Positions 33,701 to 45,270 of a stretch of DNA of 64,000 bases are shown one piece after another. How positions within the stretch are numbered: the stretch's first letter is position 1; the number at the start of each line of letters is the position of its first letter. The stretch is from Bolinopsis microptera (lineage: Eukaryota; Ctenophora; Tentaculata; Lobata; Bolinopsidae). The DNA lies in NCBI RefSeq assembly GCF_026151205.1, contig NC_087073.1, forward strand, positions 11,563,578-11,627,577, given 5' to 3'. The position numbers and the translations under genes were made by a program. The notes under the pieces were generated by a model. That model was not told where the DNA came from. It was given only the letters and a program-made list of their open reading frames with translations, and made no database searches.

Positions 33701-36700
33701 TTATATTGATGATAAAACAGTTTGGACCTCCCGATGCAAAGTCTAGCCGATTTAACCTTTGCTCATAGTGTTTGTCTTTGAACATTTCCCGCAAATCGCC
33801 GTTTATTCTATTATATCTAAATTATAACGAGAGCATTGCCACACTATGTGATATGTCTCAACTCTCATAAGCGGGTTAACTTTTTGTAAATAAAGAATTT
33901 ATCTATTTATTTTCATATTACCTTGTCGACCCTGTCTTTCTGTACTCCGAACTTTCCTCCAAATCCTTTAGAAGAGTCAGTAACAGAGGAGTGCTTACTT
34001 ATCTCTGATTGGTGGTCGTAACCTACTGAACTCTGAGGAAATATTTTACTTAATATTAAGTAATATTAACTGTGTTTTAGTCGAAAATATGATTACATTA
34101 TGAATCATTTTGACGAACGTTGTCACACTGTTGATTATGCTAGGGAATATACAAGGTTCGACCGTATAAGTACATCGTCTCGCTTTATATAATATAGTAA
34201 GATACGATATCCGAGCCTCGACTTGAAAAATCGCAATCGAAAATTTGCTATCCTTTTTGCCGTAATTATTGTCTTTGAAAATCATGTCTTTGGCCACAAA
34301 AGTACCATTGCCGAAGCATAGAGCTGGGGATAATTTTCCAAGAAACGTTCTTGGATGAAAATTGTTCCCAATTTTCGACTAACCATTACTTTTAGATTTT
34401 TTGAAAAATAGATTATCATGATCGTAAGTTATATGAAGAAGCCACTATTATAGTATTACGAAAATTACTGAGACATTACTGTACAGTGTACAAGTTCGGC
34501 TCTTTGTGGGTGACAAATAGTAACGTTACGCTACAAGCACTCGTAGATAACAACGTCTTGGTTGATGCGGCTAGTGACCATTATTCAACATTTGCTAGAT
34601 GTGACCACTGACCACGTGCCATACCTTCGTCTCAGACAATTAATAAAACAATTATTTTAAATATGAAAGGTTATTTTCATCTATAAAACAGACCTATGAA
34701 TGCAATTGACCACTCAAATCATGAAGTTTTTCACTTGAATAGTTTCCACTTTGGTTTTATTTCAATATTTCTTAATAATTATCTTGAAAGCTTTGTTCGA
34801 GGAAATTTTAAAAATCAGTGAAGTTTTAATTTCTCTTCATCTAGCTCCGAATATATTTGAAGGACCCCTGGTTACTTTTTAATTTAACCATACTTCAATA
34901 TTCCGTGATGTAAAAGAAAACTTTCGAATATCTCATAAACGGAAATATCTTGCCAGACCTTTGCTTGCATGCGAACATGGAACAAATATTTTGCAATTCT
35001 CACCTTGTCTTGCCTGTCTTTCTGTACTCCGAACTTTCCCCCGAATCCTTTAGCAGCGTCAGTTTGTGAGCCGTGTTTACTTAGCTCGGCCTGGTGCTCG
35101 TAACCTACCGCACTCTACATAAGAAAGAAGATTTATTGAACTTGTTGTTACGACCGAATATTTTTCAAAACTTAGGAAGGAGCGAATTAAGTTTGTTTTG
35201 GATTGCTTAACTTTTACAAGGACTACTGAATAACAATTATATTTTGACCGATAATTGATCACAAAATGAGCACAGAAATCGAAACGTACAATAGTTTATT
35301 AATCATTGAAATTCTATAGATAGTGTTCTTCGTTACAAATTGATCACTGACTCTTTAGTCTTTACGGTGCAAGACCATGCATATGCAATATGCATAGTTA
35401 TACTAAGACTTTCTTTCTTCAAATTAATTTACAAGACTTAATCGAAATATCAAATAACATACAATATGTTAACAATAATCATTGTGTTTTGGAATATTAT
35501 AACAAATCATAATGGTGTACGGGTAAACCGCCCCTAAAATGTCACCCACCCCTAAAACGCCACTCTTGATTAATTGGATCCCATCTTCTTAGAAGGTATC
35601 TTACCTAATCATTTGTAACTCCTAAACATAAAAAAATATCATTCAGACCCTGCCTCATCCTGAAATTGAATCTAAATGATGCCATAAGGGCATTTTTTTC
35701 ACTTTGTACGAATTTTTTACTTTTGAAAAAAAGCGCACAATTTTATAACTCTGGAATTCATTAATATTAACTCGGTTTTGGTCTAGGATAGTGATATTTA
35801 CTTATTTTAGCAACTTTGTACATATGACTGGAGATATGGAAAGTTATACATTACTCAATATTACTACCCTCCCCTAAAATGTCAGCTGGCCGCCCCCTAA
35901 AATGTCATTTTATCAGATTCTGGCTTTGAGACTACAATTCAAGCACCATAAAATGGAGGTACCAGCCTATTAAACATCATATTTAGCATCTAATGGTAAT
36001 ATTGGAAAGCTTTGGCAGCTCAAGGAATTAGTTTTATTTTATTAATTGCAATAAACATCCCCTAAAATGTCTAATTATCCCCCCTAAAATGTCATTTTAA
36101 CCTGATCAAATTACTCAGGCTTTTCCTAAGATGCAATGCATACTCACATTTCGTTAATAGTTGATGTTATTAATTAACAAGTGCCAAAACAAGAGCTACT
36201 ATCGCACACCATGCGAACAAAATACAAATTTGACATTTTAGGGGAGAAAAAAATGACATTTTAGGGGGCATATCATAGGTTTACCATAAACTAGTAAGTA
36301 CCAAAAACCGTAGTTTTTGACATTCAATTTTGCTAAAAGCAGTCAAATCTAGTCTATAGAGAAGGTCAGATCGATTACTGGGTTGGCTTAGTTAACTACA
36401 GGTCACTAAAATTGCCAAAATGCAGGATGATGTTAAAAATCCCAAAAAATGCATTTAAAACATGCAATTTGCACAAGGTTAAAATCACATTGAATCCATT
36501 TCTTTTGTGCCAATTGTTAGTTTATAACTAGATAATCTAACTACAGGTGTAAATTTTGTTGACTGAGTTACTGTTTTGCCGTAAATTCTGGGTATTCAAA
36601 AAAAAGTCCCCAAAATGTCGCAAAAAGTAAATTGACTAAATTCCACCATTTTTTTTCAACAGAGAGAGAAATTCTGGTCGACACCTCTCAGAAATAGGTT

Positions 36701-39700
36701 ATATTTGTCCCAGAAGTGGTTAAAATTAATAATTGAGCACTATTCTGAGTGCTACACAACCTGTTTTAGCTGACGTTTTAGGGGTGGTGCACGTGACATT
36801 TTAGGGGGTGATTACGGTTTTGAGGTACTTCCTTTAGTGAGTGAATGTTTTCAAGTAGCTTAATATTTTTATAAGACAAAACAAATAATACTAGTGACAA
36901 AAGATAAATCAGGCCTCCTGTACATTCTGTAATTATCACACATATAGAGTTGACATTTTAGGGGTGGTGTTTTAAAAGTGACTCCATTTCAACGTCAAAA
37001 AAATTGTACCTGATTTTATTTTCAAATTTCCAAATCTTCATGGCAGGCTAGAAAAAGGTTTAAATATTATTCCTAGACACTTCAGAACCCTGTAAATTTA
37101 GCCCTTACTCGGCAATCTGGGCCAAAAAAACAGGTGACGTTTTAGGGGCGGTTTACCCGTACATTAAGATGTTGGTTTTCATTTGAACGAGCATGAGATA
37201 ATGATTAATAAAAGTTTAATTATAATAATACCATTATTCGACATAAGCAGTTACATAAAAATTAGGAAGTTAGAAACACTAAGACTTTACACAGTAGACC
37301 TACAGAATCCTTATTGTCCTTCAAAACACCGTACTTTCCACCGAATCCTTTAGAAGAGTCAGTGACAGAGGAATGTTCCTTCAGTTCCTCGACATGTGAG
37401 TAGGCAACAGCACTCTAGTGTACAAATACATTTCATATACATTTAATATACATTTAAATACATTGAGACATTGTACCACTATTACTACTACATTGTACAC
37501 CTATCATACTAGTGTTTATGACACGTCGATCGTCATGTGTTGTTGCAATGTGGACAGGGAGGTGTGGTTTAATATATCGTGAAAAAAGTAGTTACATCAT
37601 AATAATGTATTGTAAAACATATTTAGCTGTACTGCAAGGAGTAAACAAGAGATTATAAGATTATAAGATAAGGTTCAACTAGGATATTATAACAGTTTCT
37701 AATGTTGCTCTCTAATTAATCTCATCTCTATTATCTCCGTAATTTATCTGATTACAAAAGATATAATTAGCAGTTAAAGTTTTTCCCTGGTTAAGTTTTT
37801 GTTGTTTAGTGAACTGTGAAGCGTCGTTTTTACTTGCTTATAACTTTTATTTAATGATGTCTAATAATTAAACGAATAGAAATGGAGCCCTAAAGGTCTC
37901 TTTCTAGGGGCTGTAGCAACGTATACTGAGTAATTTATGTACTTAAAAATAAACAAACATAGGTTAAGAAAGACAGTTATAAGTTTATAATAATAACAAT
38001 AAGTTACCTTGTCCATTCGCTCTTTGTGTACTCCAAACTTTCCTCCGTATCCATCTGAACCTTTGGGTCTATAATTCAGTTAAGGAAATCAGCTTTACTT
38101 TTATCGGGGTCAATGATTCACTGTTGGAACAGTAATTGTTGAATGATTAAACTCTAATGAGAGAGGAAATACCAACTTTCAGCACTCGTAAGTAATCTGA
38201 TGGTCAGTTTTGTTCATAAAGAACAATTGATCGTACAAATTGTTATTGAAGCTTAGCTGGACGTTGTATACTATTGTATAGATTCAATATCAACAATTAT
38301 CTTAGAACAAAGGCTGGTTTACACTCCTAGTTTATTATAAGTTGTTCATTACAAGAACTTCTTTTGTTCATGCAGCTAACCAGTGTCCTCTCTGTGTTAT
38401 TGACAATTTAACCATATAAACCATGAACTAATAAAGGTTACCCACGTTTACAATTAATTTGCGGATGTTCAGATTAAAATTAGGACACAATTACGCATTA
38501 GTACACCTCTTATTTACATTGTTTTGCATTGTGGCACCAGTTACCGCTGTTTTTAATAACTGGACAGAAATTCGGCGATTTGGTAGATCATTGTGTCACA
38601 AACTGGTCTGCATTATAGTTAATAGTTTAACCAATGCTCTTACTTATTAACCATCACTTCGCAGCTGCCACTCGGTTCCTATAAATTATTTTCGATTATA
38701 ATCGCATTAGTCGTTTGCCGCTTTAGCTATATTATACAGAGATCAGTATGCAGATATACAAATCTTAATATGATCATCCTGTCAGTGTCATTTGCTTTGC
38801 CCTGTTTTGCATGCTCTTGATACTCTCCCTTTCTCAGATTATAAGATTGCTGCTAAAACTGAAGTGTGCCGGAACTTTCTCAGAAGACTTATTTTAATCT
38901 AAGTAAATTAATTACTGTCATTGTTCTGTTTATTGTTTAATAATAGCATAATAATATTATAATTACATCAGCCATAATTTTATGCAATGGATATTATAAT
39001 TTCTTAATTGTTATAATGCTCTATTGAGGTTTGTCTTGTTTTTATACAGACAGTTGTAGTAATTACTACGCTTCAATGGAGCTTCCTGGCTTAAATTAAT
39101 GCCGGAAACTATCGATTATAAAATAAAGATAAGAGAGAAAGATGTTTAGAATAAAATTTTACTTGCGTTGAATTAAGAGCGTCTGTCACGATCATCTCCA
39201 TACAACCTTCATCTTTACCAAGCAAATTAGTTTGCCAAAATAACCTTGTGAAAAATGTAAGACTTGATGATGTGCAAGTCGGTGCCCCAAATTTTCAGAC
39301 GATAAACCTCATTGCTATCTTAGGAATCAGCAAGGATATTTTCTTCAATGCCGTACAATGTACAAGATCACTCCTGTTTTGGAGAAAATGTAACTGAAAC
39401 CTGTGACTTCAGACATGTCAATGTGAGTAGAGTTCATTACGTTTGACATTTTAGAGCACTTTATTACTTTATAGTACATAAATTTGTTGCAAGTGTATAA
39501 TCGATCTGTCTTCTTTAAGAATACTTACAAGACCTTATATTGAATATTGGTTTTAGTTAACTTGACATTCCAACTGAACAGGGCGGAGTATTGACTGGAA
39601 TTAGTGTAATAGGTTTTGTTCTAAATGCTGCAGAGATATACGTCTTGAGCTACATGGTGGCTCTGTCCCAAACTCAGGTAATATTTGAAAATACCGTATT

Positions 39701-42066
39701 CATTATAAACACAATCACTTATTGGCAATCAAAACCATTAACCTTTTATTACAAAATTTCTATTCCGAACAAATTTCAAATATTTCTTCTATACATATAC
39801 ATGTATACTGATATAGGAATGCAGCTAAATCTTGGATATTTCTCAGAAAATATTTCTCCTCAATGTGGCTGTAAATGATCTACTCATGTCGCTTGTTGGC
39901 ATGTTCAGAGGTCTCGGCATTATAAGTTCTATCTTCCTGGACAATTCGGAGGACGAGGTGAACGCTTTCTGTCCTACTTATGCAATCTTCATGAATTCAG
40001 TGACGTGAGTTAAACTGTAAGGCACACATTTCTGAGTGAAGATATTTACTTAACTTTCATAAAATATAATATTTTTTGCATGACAGATGACAGTATTCAG
40101 ACACTCCGCTTTCGATGTACCAGGTCTCGAATATTGTATAGTTCAAATATTGTATAAAAGTATAAAGTGATGGCTTCATGAAACTATTTAAGATATTTCC
40201 TTCCTGCAGATCTGCGTGTATGCTTGTTCTCCTACCACTAACAATTGATCGCTTCCTGGCAATAGTGTTCCCCCTGCATCACAGATACCTAATCACTAAC
40301 GAGAGAAGCAAAGCCCTTGTCATGGCGACATGGGTGCTTCCCATGTTCTTACTAATTTTTGACACTGTCACTTTTCTGATAGGACAGAAAAAGGTAACCG
40401 TCTATTTTAATTCAGTAATTCAACGATATTTTCATCTAGCCCAACTAGCAGAAGTTGTTCTGCTAACAAAATATGAAATTTTAGCAAATTAAGGTTATAA
40501 AATTAACAATTAAAATATTTTTCCATTTCAGATTGTCTTCAACCCAAAATATCACCGCTGTGTGAGCAAAGACAAGGTGGAATCTGCCATAGTACAGATT
40601 CTAGCAATTATCATCCCACTTGCTGTCATTCCCTGTATGTACACCATAATGCTGGGGACCATTTGTCATCACAAAGTTAAGTGCAAGAGGTTCTTCTTAA
40701 CTTCCACTGCTATTATAGTGACTGGACTTATTGCCTACCTACCCTCAGCACTTGCCAGCATGTTCGATATTCCAATGAGCTACGAGTTTTCGCAGGTGGC
40801 AACAGTTACACTATACTATTCCAACTCCATAATCAATCCGATAATTTACTTCTGTTTTCATCCAAGAACTAAGGCTGCTATTATTGCAAAAGCAAAAGGG
40901 CTTGAAGTACCATCTAGACTCTCTGCAGGAAGCAGGGTCAGCACAGCTCCTAGTCCAGTAATGGGAAGATCAGTAAGACTTCAAAGATTATCACATAGGG
41001 AGGCAATATCAGACTAATACTTTGTACTGTAAGAGTTGCACAATTCCCAAACAAAGTGAGGGACTAATGAACAGAGTGAGGGAATTTGTATGGCTTATCT
41101 GTTATAATGTCTCAATTCTCAAAAGGAATTATAAAGTTGATGGAGCCTATCAGATAAACAATTTGTAACAGAGAAAATACAAACTTGCTACTTGTCTAGC
41201 CTCATCTTGAGGAATATATTTAATACATCATTTGCCAGGTCAAAAGGATACCCTTTCAAATACTGCGCTGAAAATGAATTTATGTTACGTTGTTTAGACA
41301 GTCCATAAAAAATCATGATATTATATATCTTTGAGCAGTTTCCAATTATAATTTGAAATTTGAATTGGTATGTCATGTTTGAATTGGTATGTTATGTTTA
41401 TATTATAACATAAATATAATAATGAAATAAGTAAATACCTTTAACGCTTTGCTCATGCTTGTCAACCACATCTTGTCTAATAGCTCCGACACTGAATGAT
41501 AATATAATGCATTGAATTAATGAATTATACATTCCTACATAAAATCTTTAAATTGTATATTTTAAAATTAAAATTTTAAGGCACCTTAATAGTATCAAGA
41601 ATTCATTGAATAACATTATAAAATTCAACTTACTCTACTGTTCTATCAGTATTTAAAGAGTTTTCTATTGTTTTTGATCCCCAGCGCTGATCTTTTTCGG
41701 AAATATCATTCTGAAGACAATATTATTTCAAACTGAATACTTAAAATTTTAATGTTTCATAATTCAGTGATTTATTCATAATACAATATTTTAAAACTAT
41801 TTCCACAACTAAAATTAAATACATTTATTGAGAATTATGTATTGGGATGGAACTGGTTTAACCAGGTGTAGACTGTTATAGCCAGTACACACCCTGGCTC
41901 CATAATATGAAGGATTTGTTTTAATTCCAAATAAAAAGCTTGAATACTAATTTTTTGGCATTGAATCACTCACCACAAAATCTGCATCAGTATCCCAGTC
42001 ATCGTCGTCATCATCTTGAATAACAATATTTTTCGTATCAGCAACTTGACCTTTCCACAATGACAT
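27723..42066 (-). CDS. cortactin with three SH3 domains, 15 exons
   Basis: Exons in coding order: 42066-41974, 41710-41634, 41491-41439, 38054-38008, 37414-37304, 35114-35004, 34032-33922, 32934-32824, 31429-31319, 30451-30341, 30233-30171, 29977-29227, 28840-28577, 28368-28183, 27856-27723. Total 2334 nt, 777 aa, in phase throughout. The start MSLWKGQV leads to an acidic run ending DDW (residues 22-24), the Arp2/3-binding motif, then [12 protein letters not shown] as in cortactin/HS1. A partial and six full 37-aa F-actin-binding repeats ([12 protein letters not shown]) fill residues ~76-312. Next come a 21-aa exon, a long Glu/Arg-rich coiled coil with polyGln (~334-570), and three SH3 domains (~572-630, 665-725, 727-777). 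Cortactin links Arp2/3, F-actin and SH3 ligands at the cell cortex. Vertebrate and fly cortactin have one SH3. The exon 4 acceptor was chosen by phase; 38070 is an alternative. Confidence 0.93.
31961..32384. repeat. 52/53-bp minisatellite in cortactin intron 8
   Basis: Eight copies of a 53-bp unit (TACTAGATCCTAGTAGTGCT, ACTTGTGCTCCGTAGCGAGC, AGTGGTACCTCAG). Two copies lack one C. Units are almost identical, so the array is young or homogenised. Each unit carries small palindromes (CTAGATCCTAG, GCTACTTG..CGTAGC). Confidence 0.95.
33465..33910. repeat. diverged ~200-bp direct duplication upstream of cortactin exon 7
   Basis: 33470-33680 and 33720-33905 share ordered phrases: CCTCCCGAT, GATTTAACCTTTG, GTCTTTGAACATT, CCCGCAAATCGCCGTTT, AATTATAACGAGA, TTGTAAATAAAG. 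Intronic. It is a local duplication distinct from the exon duplications. Confidence 0.65.
35516..37163. mobile_element. 1.65-kb inverted-repeat element with 12 internal motif copies
   Basis: Ends are ~30-bp inverted repeats (TGTACGGGTAAACCGCCCCT.. and complement, one mismatch). The left half has six CCCCTAAAATGTCA-type motifs (35531, 35549, 35871, 35894, 36059, 36081) and the right half has six in the opposite orientation (36231, 36254, 36771, 36794, 36951, 37135). Most are paired at 18-23 bp spacing. No transposase ORF. It lies in cortactin intron 5. Target duplication not evident. Confidence 0.85.
39348..41017 (+). CDS. rhodopsin-like (class A) GPCR, five exons, nested in cortactin intron 3
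   Basis: Exons 39348-39422, 39582-39677, 39847-40004, 40210-40393 and 40532-41017 give 999 nt (332 aa plus stop), in phase. The start [10 protein letters not shown] is followed by a short extracellular N-terminus with an NVT glycosylation site. TM1 carries [12 protein letters not shown] and TM2 [13 protein letters not shown] Cys near the start of TM3 (FCPTYA) can pair with a Cys in loop 2 (YHRCVSK). TM3 ends [14 protein letters not shown], a DRF variant of DRY. TM5 is [15 protein letters not shown]6 [13 protein letters not shown] without CWxP, and TM7 [10 protein letters not shown]. The ~45-aa tail is Ser/Arg-rich. Ligand and subfamily not recognised. Transcribed opposite to its host gene. 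Confidence 0.87.
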
Positions 42067-42316
42067 ACTTTCTGAAAGTGCAATGGAATTATTTTTGTTC
42101 AGCTTTTCTTATTACACCAACATCCAATAATTCTAGCACCTTCGATAGAAACATCTGTGCCCAAAACATTGACAGCAAGATGTCAAGAAAGCACTATAAT
42201 TTAGCTTTATAGTTTGCTATGTTATTGAAGTGTTACTGAAAATTTAAGTGAACATAAGATAAGTCTAACACCATGATAAGTGATGCAATGATTGCCTCTA
42301 TTATCACTGCAATGAT

Positions 42317-44651
42317 ATTGATACAAAGGCCATAATCTTTCGCCAGCTCCACCTTGAAGCTGCATTTTATATCCTCAAACTACACAATATGAACTTAAGC
42401 ATATTATAGTGTAGACTTTTTGTCACAACAAAACTGCAACCCATAGTAACAACTATGAACAAAACCCCTAATGTCTGCTAACGATTTTCTTCTGATCCTA
42501 ATATGAGCCTTGTCTCTAAAAACTCAACTGAACTAGCGTTTCGGTGCATGCAAAAGCTTTCAGGCACGCACATTCCTTGCCCCGTTGCGTTAGTTACCTG
42601 TCCTTTCAAAATCAAACCAGCAGTTAAGGACAAAAAGTCATACACCAAATGGGCATTATATTTTTACGAATTGTTTTACATCTTTTTATTCTATAAAAAT
42701 AAAATGGGGGCGAAAATCAATGCATGACTGCCGACTGGTCGTATCGAAATTAGGTCCATTTCACTACCACTGAATGTCAGTTGAATCAAATATGGGTACT
42801 ATTACCATCGTGTGGAGATGAAAACAAGCCAAGGTTTAACAAATGAGATCTATTAATCAGCTTATACTACACTACCATGATGTGTGAATGTCCCACAGCC
42901 AGAAACGGGAAACCATAGCAGACTAGCAGATAATCTGCAAGGAAATTTCTGATTTCGGAGGAAATTTTTGGTGCCAAAGAGGAAATTTTCAAAACATAAT
43001 CCAAAATTGTTGACAAATGAAAGAGGAAAAAACCAACAGTTCTTTAAATTGTTTTTGAAACTGTAGCTGTGTTTGAAAATGATCTCTATTGCTAAATTGC
43101 TTCTAGGCCTTCTGTCTGAGAATTTTTGCCTGCGGCAAACATATCTTCAAATCCTTGCCATGTTTACTAGTGGGTTGTAGGAGAAAGCCATTTTGTAACA
43201 CACTATTTTGAAGGGCTTCAGATATTTTGTTATTGTAGATTTTAATGTGGACAAGCAAAAACGAAAAAAATTTTCTGGGGCCTAGCTTCAAATGCTTAAG
43301 AACTGTTCTGCCTCACTCACCGACATTGCGCAAGTGGAAAATTCGCGAGCGAAGCGAGCGGCCACAGAAAACAGAAAATTTGTATCTGCGAGGAAATTTT
43401 TAACTTTCTGGATGTGGGGTGAATGTGCCTTAGTGTGGAAGATTAGAAAGTGAATTGTTAGGAGTATGCTTTGCTGCTTTAAGTGATGTTGTTTTATTCG
43501 ATAGACTTTTATGGTGCATTCTAGCTCGATATCTGAAATTGTGAACACTTGGTTGATTGGGGACCAGCTTTGCTTACTGGCCAAAGTTTACTTCAAGTAT
43601 ATATTATTATAGATACACAATTGATGCAAAAAAGTAGCACAGACTACTTAAAATGACTCCTAACCTCTGTATGACTATAATATTATGATCTACACTAATA
43701 AACCCAAATAATCTGTGGGTGTGTACGTGTGTAATTTCCTAATGGTTTAATCAAGAAAACAGTAAAAGTGATGGGACTGGTTTTTTTATATATTTTATAT
43801 AAATTTATTATTGACAAAACTCTGAAAAAGCCAATTTAAGCAATTTTTCTAAATCAGCCGGTGGGAGGTGGCTTAATTGATGGTTTTGTACCCCAAAAGT
43901 GTCTCACTTTTACTCCCCATCTCTCACACTCTCTCTCTCACACTCTCTCTCTCACCATTTACAGCTCCCTAATTACAGCTTTTGGTCCCGGTCGTAGGCA
44001 CGGGTTACACTAGTAAATGATAAATGTGATTATTAATCAGGCAAAATATAATTTATTATAAACACTGTCACAGAGATGAATGCCAACTAGATGTGCAAGT
44101 TAGAAATTAACTATGCTGAATAGGCTCTCGAGAACTGTTTCATGTTTAGTCCTGTATGATCAAAAAATACTTTTAAAAAAGCAAAAAACTGTGCGTTAAA
44201 ACATGTTTCAAACACTCAAGCTAACAACAATGAAACAAGAAATTTCAATGAAACAAGAAATTTAATTTTAGCACATTTTTACAGAATAAAAAGATGTAAA
44301 ACAATTCATAAAATATAATGCCCATTTGGTGTATGACTTTTTGTCCTGACTGCTAGTTTGGTTTATGAAGGACAGGTAACTAACGGGGCAAGGAATGCGC
44401 GTGCCTGGAAGCTTTTGCACACACCGAAACGCTAGTTCAGTTAAGTTTTTAGAGACAAGGCTCAGATTAGGACTAGAAGAAAAATTGTTAGCAGACATTA
44501 GAGGTTCTGTTTATAATTGTTACTATAGGTTGCAGTCTTGTTGTGACAAAAAGTCTACACTAAAACATGATTTAGTTTATATTTAGGATATAAAATGCAG
44601 CTTCAAGGTGGATATTGGAGAGCTGGTGAAAGATTATGGCCTTTGTATCAA
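42317..44651. repeat. 2.3-kb inverted duplication, ~380-bp arms
   Basis: Left arm 42317-42700 (ATTGATACAAAGGCCATAAT .. CATCTTTTTATTCT) recurs inverted at 44276-44651. Shared landmarks include CTTGTCTCTAAAAACT, GAACTAGCGTTTCGGTG, CCTTGCCCCGTT and CAAATGGGCATTATAT. Scattered substitutions separate the arms. The 1.57-kb spacer contains a Helitron-like element. It lies just upstream of the cortactin start codon (42066, minus). The ORFs inside are short and mirror each other in both arms, so no gene is called. Confidence 0.8.
43689..44013 (+). mobile_element. 325-bp Helitron-like element
   Basis: Starts TCTACACTAATAAACC after an A and ends with a hairpin remnant (CCCGGTCGTAGGCACGGG), then TTACACTAG followed by T. 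Internal sequence matches the 5706 and 57150 copies (ATGGGACTGGTTTTTT, ACAAAACTCTG, AGCCGGTGGGAGGTGG, a CTCTCTCACACTCT run, TTTACAGCTCCC). Confidence 0.75.
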
Positions 44652-44949
44652 TTGTTATAATAAGCTATAAATATCTTAAACTATACAGTGCTAATTAAAA
44701 ATTTCTTTAACCTTCATTCTCAAATTAGATTTTTAAAATTCAAAAATAAATATACAATGATTTTATTAAAAATTTCTCACACATACTTTACTCACAGGAC
44801 AAGACTTGGAAAACAGTGGCCTAGCGTAATTTTAATTGAGATGTGTGTGACCAGCCAGTTATGTTTGGACAATAACATTTGTGCAGTCAAAATCTTTGAC
44901 GGTCCAATCAAGCAGGGCATGATTATGTTGATTAGCTAATAGCGCACGT

Positions 44950-45113
44950 TTTAACTTACCTCGCAAGCACATTACACTAGTAGTAAAGTCAGTCATTCTG
45001 AACTTTGGGGTTAAAATGTTAAAAATTTTGGTTGATCTAGTGTTGTGATTGTCAGGTGGGTCTGCCTGACAGATTAGAAGACAGGGTTTCCTTGAGGAAC
45101 ATGTGTAACCCTC
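44950..45113 (-). mobile_element. 3' part of an antisense CR1/L2-type LINE (left of the insertion)
   Basis: The minus strand reads a typical C-terminal LINE phrase, DNHNTRSTKIFNILTPKF then FTTSVMCLRG, like the HxHxTR segment near the end of CR1/L2/Rex ORF2 proteins. It continues in frame with the fragment at 48645-49510 once the intervening element and one 13-bp duplicate are disregarded. Confidence 0.75.
45101..45113. repeat. target-site duplication, left copy
   Basis: ATGTGTAACCCTC, repeated exactly at 48632-48644 straight after the poly(A) tract. Confidence 0.93.
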
Positions 45114-45270
45114 CACCCTTTGGGGGAACAAGACATGCAATACGAGGGGAGAGGAGCTACTTGACTTTCTCTCCTCCCTAGGGCTGTCATGTGCCAACAA
45201 AGGATCATCCCCAACCTTCCTCAACTCTCGAGGCCACAATTCAATTATCGATCTTACAATAACAAACCAG

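Noticed and set aside
38008-38070. Longer version of cortactin exon 4 (acceptor at 38070)
   Set aside because: It would add a PKGS segment resembling other cortactins but is out of phase with exon 3. The internal CAG acceptor at 38054 fits. RNA evidence could overturn this.
44395-44586. Short ORFs in the arms of the 42317-44651 inverted duplication
   Set aside because: The same peptide-like phrases appear in both arms only because the DNA is duplicated. There are no start/stop conservation or splice signals to support a gene.
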